Source: an uncultured Eubacteriales bacterium (GTDB lineage Bacteria > Bacillota > Clostridia > Christensenellales > UBA1242). From it: a DNA stretch of 10,588 nucleotides. Positions within the stretch are counted from its first letter, which is position 1. Each line of letters opens with the position of its first letter. A program made the position numbers and the translations under genes. Shown here in pieces: positions 6,875-10,588 of the stretch. The stretch spans positions 1-10,588 of the forward strand of contig CADBPU010000094.1 of assembly GCA_902796635.1 (NCBI GenBank), read 5' to 3'. Under the pieces are notes generated by a model, which was not told the origin of the DNA, searched no databases, and saw nothing but the letters and a program-made list of their open reading frames with translations.

Positions 6875-9055
6875 TTATGATAAATTTTGTGAATTAACTT
6901 CAACAAAACACAAAACATCTTTTGATTTTAATCGTTTATTTATATTATAAATTAAATCACGCACTTTTGTATAGTCATTTTGAGTAATTCTCATCAAAAT
7001 TTGATATCTAAACTTGTTTTGTATCTTTTTGACAGGGCATTTCATAGCATTTAGATACACAAAACTTTGTGGATTTTCTCTTTGAATATTTTTGACTTGC
7101 TGAAAATAATCTTTTGTATATTCCAAAACTTTTTGTTCATCATCGCCTGAAATCAAAACTCTAAGTATTTTTACAAAAGGTGGGAATTTGGTCACTTTTC
7201 TTATATTTAACTCGTGCTTGAAGAAGTTTTGATAGTCATAATTGACAGCACACTTATATGTATAATTTTTTGGCATATATGTTTGCAAAACTACTTTGCC
7301 TTCGTATTCTCCCCTGCCTGCTCTGCCACTGACTTGCGTTATTAGTTGAAAAGTTCTTTCACTTGCCCTGAAATCAGCAAAATGAAGTCCCATATCTGCA
7401 TCAACAATGCCTACAAGTGTGACAAGTGGAAAGTCATGACCTTTTGCAATCATTTGAGTACCTACCAAAATGCTTGATGGAGTATTTGAAAACTCATTTA
7501 ATATGTTATAGTGTGCATCTTTGCTACGAGTGTTGTCATTATCCATTCTAAAAACTTTTGCATGTGGCAAAAATTTTTTTAATTCTTCAACAACTTTTTG
7601 CGTTCCTATTGCACCATATCTCAAATCTGTGCTCCCACATTTAGGACAATTTGACAAAACATGATATCTTGCATCACAATAATGACATTTTAGCATATTG
7701 TCTTCTTTATGATAAACAAGTGGCACATCGCAATGCTCACACTTGACTGAATAGCCACAATTTCTGCACATAACATTGGTTTGATAACCCCTACGATTTA
7801 TGTATATCATTGCCTGTTTGCCATTTTTTACACAATCACAGAGTTCAGCGATTAGTTTACGACTAAAAATTGAACTATTGCCATTTCTCAACTCTCCAAG
7901 CATATCAACCACATCAAACTTTGGCATTGGTGCTTTGTTGATGCGCTCTGGCATTTCAAGCAGTTTATACTCACCAATTTGTGCTTTGTAAAAACTTTCA
8001 ACATCTGGTGTTGCACTGCCAAGCACGAGAGATGCGCCATTTTTTTCTGCCCTGAATTTTGCGACTTCTATTGTTGAATATCTTGGGTTTGATTCGCTAT
8101 AATAACTTGAATCATGTTCTTCATCAATAATAATGACACCAATATTTTTGATTGGTGCAAAAATTGCGCTTCTTGCACCAACAACAACTTTTGCTTGGCC
8201 GTTATAAATTCTATACCATTCATCAAATCTTTCTCTTTGTGATAAACCACTATGAAGCAAGGCAACTTCATCACCAAATTTTGCTTTGAAATTTTTGAGA
8301 ACTTGTGGTGTTAGCGAAATTTCTGGAACAAGCATAATTGCAGTTTTGTTTTTTTCAAGCATATTTTGAATCACGTTCATATACACTTCTGTTTTACCAC
8401 TTCCTGTCACGCCAAAAAGTAAATATTTATTTTTTTGATTTGATATGGTTTCAACAATACTTTTTTGAGTTTGTGTCAAAGTTATTTTCTTTGAAATAGT
8501 GCCATAATCTTTTGTCTTTGAAATCACTTTTTCTTCTTGAAATTGCAACAAATTTAAGTTTTTTAGCTTTTTTACTGCATTTTGAGTGAATTTTTTATTC
8601 AAAATTGATAATTTTTCTATTTTATTATTCAAAAGATAGTTATATAATTCAATTTGGTTTTTTGCAGTTGACCTAAATTTTTTTACATCAAAATTTGTGT
8701 TTGTCAAACTCACAAGTGTTTCATATCTTTGTTTTATTTTTCCATTTCTTAATCCAACTGGCACAAGCAATCTTATAATGTCAATCTTTTTTAAGTTATA
8801 AGTTTTTGACATATAATCTATAAGTTCTAGATGCTCTGGAATAATTACTGGCTCTTTATCAAAACTAATAATAGCTTTAATTTTGCTGATATCTTGTGAA
8901 GTTTGGTCTTTTGTGCTTATTATATATCCTTCAACTTTTCTATTGCCAAATGGAACAAGCACCCTTGTTCCGACAGGAACAAAAGTGCTGGTTTGATAGT
9001 CAAAAACTTTGTCTACTTCACTATTTTGTATATCAACAACTATTTCTACAAACAT
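6875..9055 (-). CDS. priA: Primosomal protein N' (PriA), replication restart DNA helicase
   Basis: A superfamily 2 helicase that recognises abandoned forks and reloads the replicative helicase. The 726-residue protein starts with the DNA-binding domain (MFVEIVVDIQNSEVDKVFDY, including VPVGTRVLVPFGNR), then a winged-helix region (about 110-190). The helicase core has Walker A GVTGSGKT (215-222), the DEEH box (311-314), LGSATPDVES (345-354), motif V TQMIAKGHDFP (533-543) and motif VI QVSGRAGRG (574-582). A zinc-binding insert has all eight cysteines (430, 433, 439, 442, 457, 460, 470, 473). The C-terminal KFPPF element (623-627) is present. Length is within the family range (about 730-800). The ATG at 9055 is chosen from alignment to the family start; the ribosome binding site is weak (AAGTGA), and the upstream kinase ends 29 nt before, so initiation may depend on upstream translation. 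Confidence 0.97.
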   Translation of the reverse strand: MFVEIVVDIQNSEVDKVFDYQTSTFVPVGTRVLVPFGNRKVEGYIISTKDQTSQDISKIKAIISFDKEPVIIPEHLELIDYMSKTYNLKKIDIIRLLVPVGLRNGKIKQRYETLVSLTNTNFDVKKFRSTAKNQIELYNYLLNNKIEKLSILNKKFTQNAVKKLKNLNLLQFQEEKVISKTKDYGTISKKITLTQTQKSIVETISNQKNKYLLFGVTGSGKTEVYMNVIQNMLEKNKTAIMLVPEISLTPQVLKNFKAKFGDEVALLHSGLSQRERFDEWYRIYNGQAKVVVGARSAIFAPIKNIGVIIIDEEHDSSYYSESNPRYSTIEVAKFRAEKNGASLVLGSATPDVESFYKAQIGEYKLLEMPERINKAPMPKFDVVDMLGELRNGNSSIFSRKLIAELCDCVKNGKQAMIYINRRGYQTNVMCRNCGYSVKCEHCDVPLVYHKEDNMLKCHYCDARYHVLSNCPKCGSTDLRYGAIGTQKVVEELKKFLPHAKVFRMDNDNTRSKDAHYNILNEFSNTPSSILVGTQMIAKGHDFPLVTLVGIVDADMGLHFADFRASERTFQLITQVSGRAGRGEYEGKVVLQTYMPKNYTYKCAVNYDYQNFFKHELNIRKVTKFPPFVKILRVLISGDDEQKVLEYTKDYFQQVKNIQRENPQSFVYLNAMKCPVKKIQNKFRYQILMRITQNDYTKVRDLIYNINKRLKSKDVLCFVEVNSQNLS

Positions 9056-9084
9056 ATTTTTTCACTTTTTTACTATTTTTTTTA

Positions 9085-9609
9085 TTATTTTTGTTTATTT
9101 TTTACTTCATTTTGCAATTTTTCAAAAAATTTGTTTACTTGTTTTCTATTTTTGAAAATATATTTTTTTCCATTTGTTTTGTTTAAGTCTTTGATATGGC
9201 CTATTTTTCTTTGATGTGTTCTACCCTTAAACAAAATCCATTTTGCAAACCACCAATCAAATTTATCTTTGCAGGGACAACTATCCGTCGTTTGAAATCT
9301 ATTTCTTCTATATCTCTTGTATGCAGACCTAAAACATATAAAACGATTAAATTTCAAATATATTGTCATATCTGTATTTTCAAATCTTTCAGGACATACT
9401 TTTGAATAATTGCCATCAATGACCCAGTTAGAGTTTTTATTCAAAAAATCTTGCACCAAAATAGTTTGTTCTTCAATAGATCTTTCTTCCCAGTCTCCAA
9501 AATATTTTGTATTATCTAAATGCAAAACAGGAATGTTATATAATTCTCCTAATTTATTTGCAAGAGTTGATTTTCCACTGCCAGCAAAACCTATAATTTG
9601 TATTTTCAT
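9085..9609 (-). CDS. FlaR-like P-loop kinase (topology modulation / adenylate-kinase-like family)
   Basis: A 174-residue nucleoside/nucleotide-kinase-fold protein. Walker A is GFAGSGKST (7-15) directly after the first strand. HLDNTKYFGDW (30-40) and the WVIDGNYSKV segment (62-71) are hallmarks of proteins annotated as topology modulation protein FlaR. MTIYLKFNR (81-89) is the strand before the LID region, which is rich in Arg and aromatic residues (FRSAYKRYRRNRF). The tail (from about 145) is Lys/Asn-rich. The phosphate acceptor of this family is not established, so I assign no reaction. The start has a good AAGGAG site 5 nt upstream. It sits between rpoZ (51 nt upstream) and priA (29 nt downstream), where coaBC is often found in Firmicutes; it is not homologous to coaBC by motif. 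It may be an insertion into the operon. Confidence 0.82.
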   Translation of the reverse strand: MKIQIIGFAGSGKSTLANKLGELYNIPVLHLDNTKYFGDWEERSIEEQTILVQDFLNKNSNWVIDGNYSKVCPERFENTDMTIYLKFNRFICFRSAYKRYRRNRFQTTDSCPCKDKFDWWFAKWILFKGRTHQRKIGHIKDLNKTNGKKYIFKNRKQVNKFFEKLQNEVKNKQK

Positions 9610-9631
9610 AAAAACTCCTTTTTACAATTAC

Positions 9632-9658
9632 AAAAAAGGCAAATTTTCATTTGCCTTT
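9632..9658 (-). terminator. Intercistronic hairpin after rpoZ, terminator or attenuator
   Basis: On the minus strand AAAGGCAAAT pairs perfectly with ATTTGCCTTT (10 bp) around a GAAA tetraloop, and six T residues follow at and beyond the 3' arm. It begins 2 nt after the rpoZ stop. The next gene (kinase, start 9609) is on the same strand with no clear promoter in the remaining gap, so I infer partial termination with readthrough, giving more rpoZ than downstream mRNA. Confidence 0.75.
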
Positions 9659-9660
9659 AA

Positions 9661-9858
9661 TTATTTTTCATCATCAAAAACAACTTCATCATTCCAAATT
9701 TCAAAAGCCGCTTCTGTAAGTTCAGGAACTTCTGGTTCAACACCATCTTCCAAATGCTCTTTTTGCAATTCCAAAGCTCTTTTGCTTGCCAAAACTGCAA
9801 GTTTGTACTTATTTCCAACTTTTGCACTCATTTTTTCAATTGGTGGTTCAATCATCAT
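9661..9858 (-). CDS. rpoZ: RNA polymerase omega subunit
   Basis: The small subunit that helps fold and hold beta' in RNA polymerase. The 65-residue protein has the family core MIEPPIEKMSAKVGNKYKLA followed by VLASKRALELQ, matching the SKY-LVxxAAKRAR region of omega; the rest is an acidic tail (VPELTEAAFEIWNDEVVFDDEK) as in clostridial homologues. Two adjacent ATG codons could serve; the first (9858) is nearer the AAGGAG site, with 11 nt between, a slightly long spacing. A strong promoter lies just upstream, and a terminator-like hairpin immediately downstream. In many Firmicutes rpoZ follows gmk; here gatB is the upstream neighbour instead. Confidence 0.93.
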   Translation of the reverse strand: MMIEPPIEKMSAKVGNKYKLAVLASKRALELQKEHLEDGVEPEVPELTEAAFEIWNDEVVFDDEK

Positions 9859-9883
9859 GATTAATATATCTCCTTACTAATTT

Positions 9884-9912
9884 ATTATATCATATATAAT
9901 TTATTATTTCAA
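9884..9912 (-). promoter_or_regulatory. Promoter of rpoZ and probably the downstream block
   Basis: On the minus strand: -35 TTGAAA (9912-9907), 17 bp spacing, extended -10 TATG-A-TATAAT (9894-9884). This is the best consensus match in the window. Transcription is predicted to start near 9877, about 19 nt before the rpoZ ATG. It is the only clear promoter seen for rpoZ through rlmN. Confidence 0.8.
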
Positions 9913-9956
9913 TCTCATAAACATATTTTTTAATCAAATTTTGTTGAAATGAGATT
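9907..9956. repeat. Two overlapping inverted repeats between gatB and rpoZ
   Basis: AATCTCAT (9911-9918) is repeated inverted as ATGAGATT (9949-9956), and TTTCAA (9907-9912) as TTGAAA (9944-9949). The two dyads interleave rather than nest, and their left arms cover the -35 of the rpoZ promoter. The right arm directly abuts the gatB stop codon. The 30-nt loop and lack of a T tract argue against a normal gatB terminator. Confidence 0.4.
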
Positions 9957-10588
9957 TTATTTATTAAGTTCTTCACTCAAAAGTTTGCCAACAATTTGTG
10001 GATTGACTTTGCCTTTTGACATCTTCATAACTTGTCCCATAAGGAAAGTTATTGCTTTTTGATTGCCTGATTTGTAATCAGCAACTGCATTAGGGTTTTC
10101 TTCAATCGCTTTCAAAACAAATTCTTTTGCGCTGTCTTCGCTGTTGTCTTGTTTAAGTCCAAGTTCATTTGCAAGCATTACTACATCTTCATCAGTTTCC
10201 CAAGCTCGGTCAAGCAAAACTCTTGCATTGTTGATAGAAATTTCTTTATTTTGGAACATATTTATTAAATTTACAAAGTTTTTTGCTGAAATTTGAATTG
10301 TTGGCTCTTCTTCTAAACTATCTTTTAACTTTCTCATAACATCAGTTGCAATCCAATTACAAACAGATTTTGGGTCGTTTTTAAGTTTCAAACACTCTTC
10401 AAAAAAGTTTGTAATATTGACACTGCTTGTGAGCGTTTCGGCATCTTGTTTTGGCAAACCAAATTCATTCATATATCTATTTTTTCTGTCATAAGGAAGT
10501 TCTGGCATTGATTGCTTTATTTTTGCAATGTATTCATCAGTTATTTTGATTGGTAATAAATCTGGGTCTGGGAAGTATCGATAATCAT
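9957..10588 (-). CDS. gatB: Aspartyl/glutamyl-tRNA(Asn/Gln) amidotransferase subunit B, C-terminal 209 residues (partial, runs off right edge)
   Basis: The B subunit of GatCAB, which converts Glu-tRNA(Gln) and Asp-tRNA(Asn) to the amidated forms. The frame is open to the right edge and begins with DYRYFPDPDLLPI, the near-invariant GatB segment of the catalytic core; about 260-270 upstream residues of a typical 475-residue protein are outside the window. After MPELPYDRKNRYMNEFGL come a helical region and the C-terminal tail domain that contacts tRNA (SAKNFVNLINMFQNKEISINNAR..., ending GKVNPQIVGKLLSEELNK, with the family-typical Gly-Lys-x-NP). The Met at 10508 is internal, not the start. GatC and GatA would be expected further upstream on the same strand. 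Confidence 0.96.
   Translation of the reverse strand, partial: DYRYFPDPDLLPIKITDEYIAKIKQSMPELPYDRKNRYMNEFGLPKQDAETLTSSVNITNFFEECLKLKNDPKSVCNWIATDVMRKLKDSLEEEPTIQISAKNFVNLINMFQNKEISINNARVLLDRAWETDEDVVMLANELGLKQDNSEDSAKEFVLKAIEENPNAVADYKSGNQKAITFLMGQVMKMSKGKVNPQIVGKLLSEELNK

Noticed and set aside
6858..6884. TTTATCA/TGATAAA inverted repeat across the priA stop codon as a terminator
   Set aside because: The stem is only A/T-rich (one G-C pair), the loop is 13 nt and no T tract follows on the minus strand; transcription probably continues into def.
8896..9214. Plus-strand Phe-rich open frames at the priA start
   Set aside because: Hydrophobicity comes from antisense of Lys-rich, A-rich coding DNA; overlaps the conserved priA N-terminus and kinase C-terminus.
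9410..9880. Plus-strand open frame opposite the kinase and rpoZ (156 codons)
   Set aside because: Covers two well-supported genes plus their terminator hairpin on the other strand; Ser/Phe-rich shadow of reverse-strand codons.
1..10588. CRISPR array, tRNA or rRNA genes, insertion sequences, attachment repeats
   Set aside because: I saw no regularly spaced repeats, cloverleaf-like segments, transposase or integrase motifs, or paired direct repeats flanking the secretion genes.

Overview
The window comes from a very AT-rich bacterial chromosome using the standard code (tryptophan is read from TGG). Gene content and order point to an uncultured low-GC Firmicutes (Bacillota) lineage, probably clostridial. 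The signs are a rpoZ–priA–def–fmt–rlmN gene string, a Pol I without proofreading residues, GatCAB-type tRNA amidation, AGGAG ribosome binding sites and TATGnTAtAAT extended -10 promoters. I cannot place it more precisely from sequence alone. Compared with the usual Bacillus/Clostridium order (gmk–rpoZ–coaBC–priA–def–fmt–rsmB–rlmN–prpC–prkC), gmk, coaBC, rsmB and prpC/prkC are missing here, and a small P-loop kinase sits between rpoZ and priA.

Layout, left to right. Positions 1-1247 (-) hold the first 415 codons of DNA polymerase I (polA), which runs off the left edge and appears to be transcribed as a leaderless mRNA. Positions 1451-1825 (-) hold a 124-residue two-helix membrane protein resembling a VirB2/TrbC-type (type IV secretion) pilin, with its own promoter and terminator. 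A 286-bp intergenic region with two divergent promoters follows. Positions 2112-4178 (+) hold a complete 688-residue VirD4/TraG-family type IV coupling ATPase, ending in a probably bidirectional terminator. From there to the right edge everything lies on the minus strand: rlmN (4229-5272), fmt (5361-6314), def (6316-6825), priA (6875-9055), a FlaR-like P-loop kinase (9085-9609), rpoZ (9661-9858) and the C-terminal 209 residues of gatB (9957-10588), which runs off the right edge.

The minus-strand block reads as an information-processing operon: RNA polymerase omega, replication restart (PriA), initiator-Met formylation and deformylation (Fmt and Def, one nucleotide apart) and 23S rRNA/tRNA methylation (RlmN). 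It is launched from a strong promoter upstream of rpoZ, with a hairpin after rpoZ that probably trims expression of the downstream genes.

The unusual part is the pilin-like gene plus VirD4-like coupling protein, placed divergently between polA and rlmN. No relaxase, VirB4 ATPase, VirB6 channel, integrase or attachment repeat is visible in the window, and the composition looks like that of the neighbouring housekeeping genes. This may be a resident, dispersed type IV secretion-like system rather than a recent mobile element, but that is inference.
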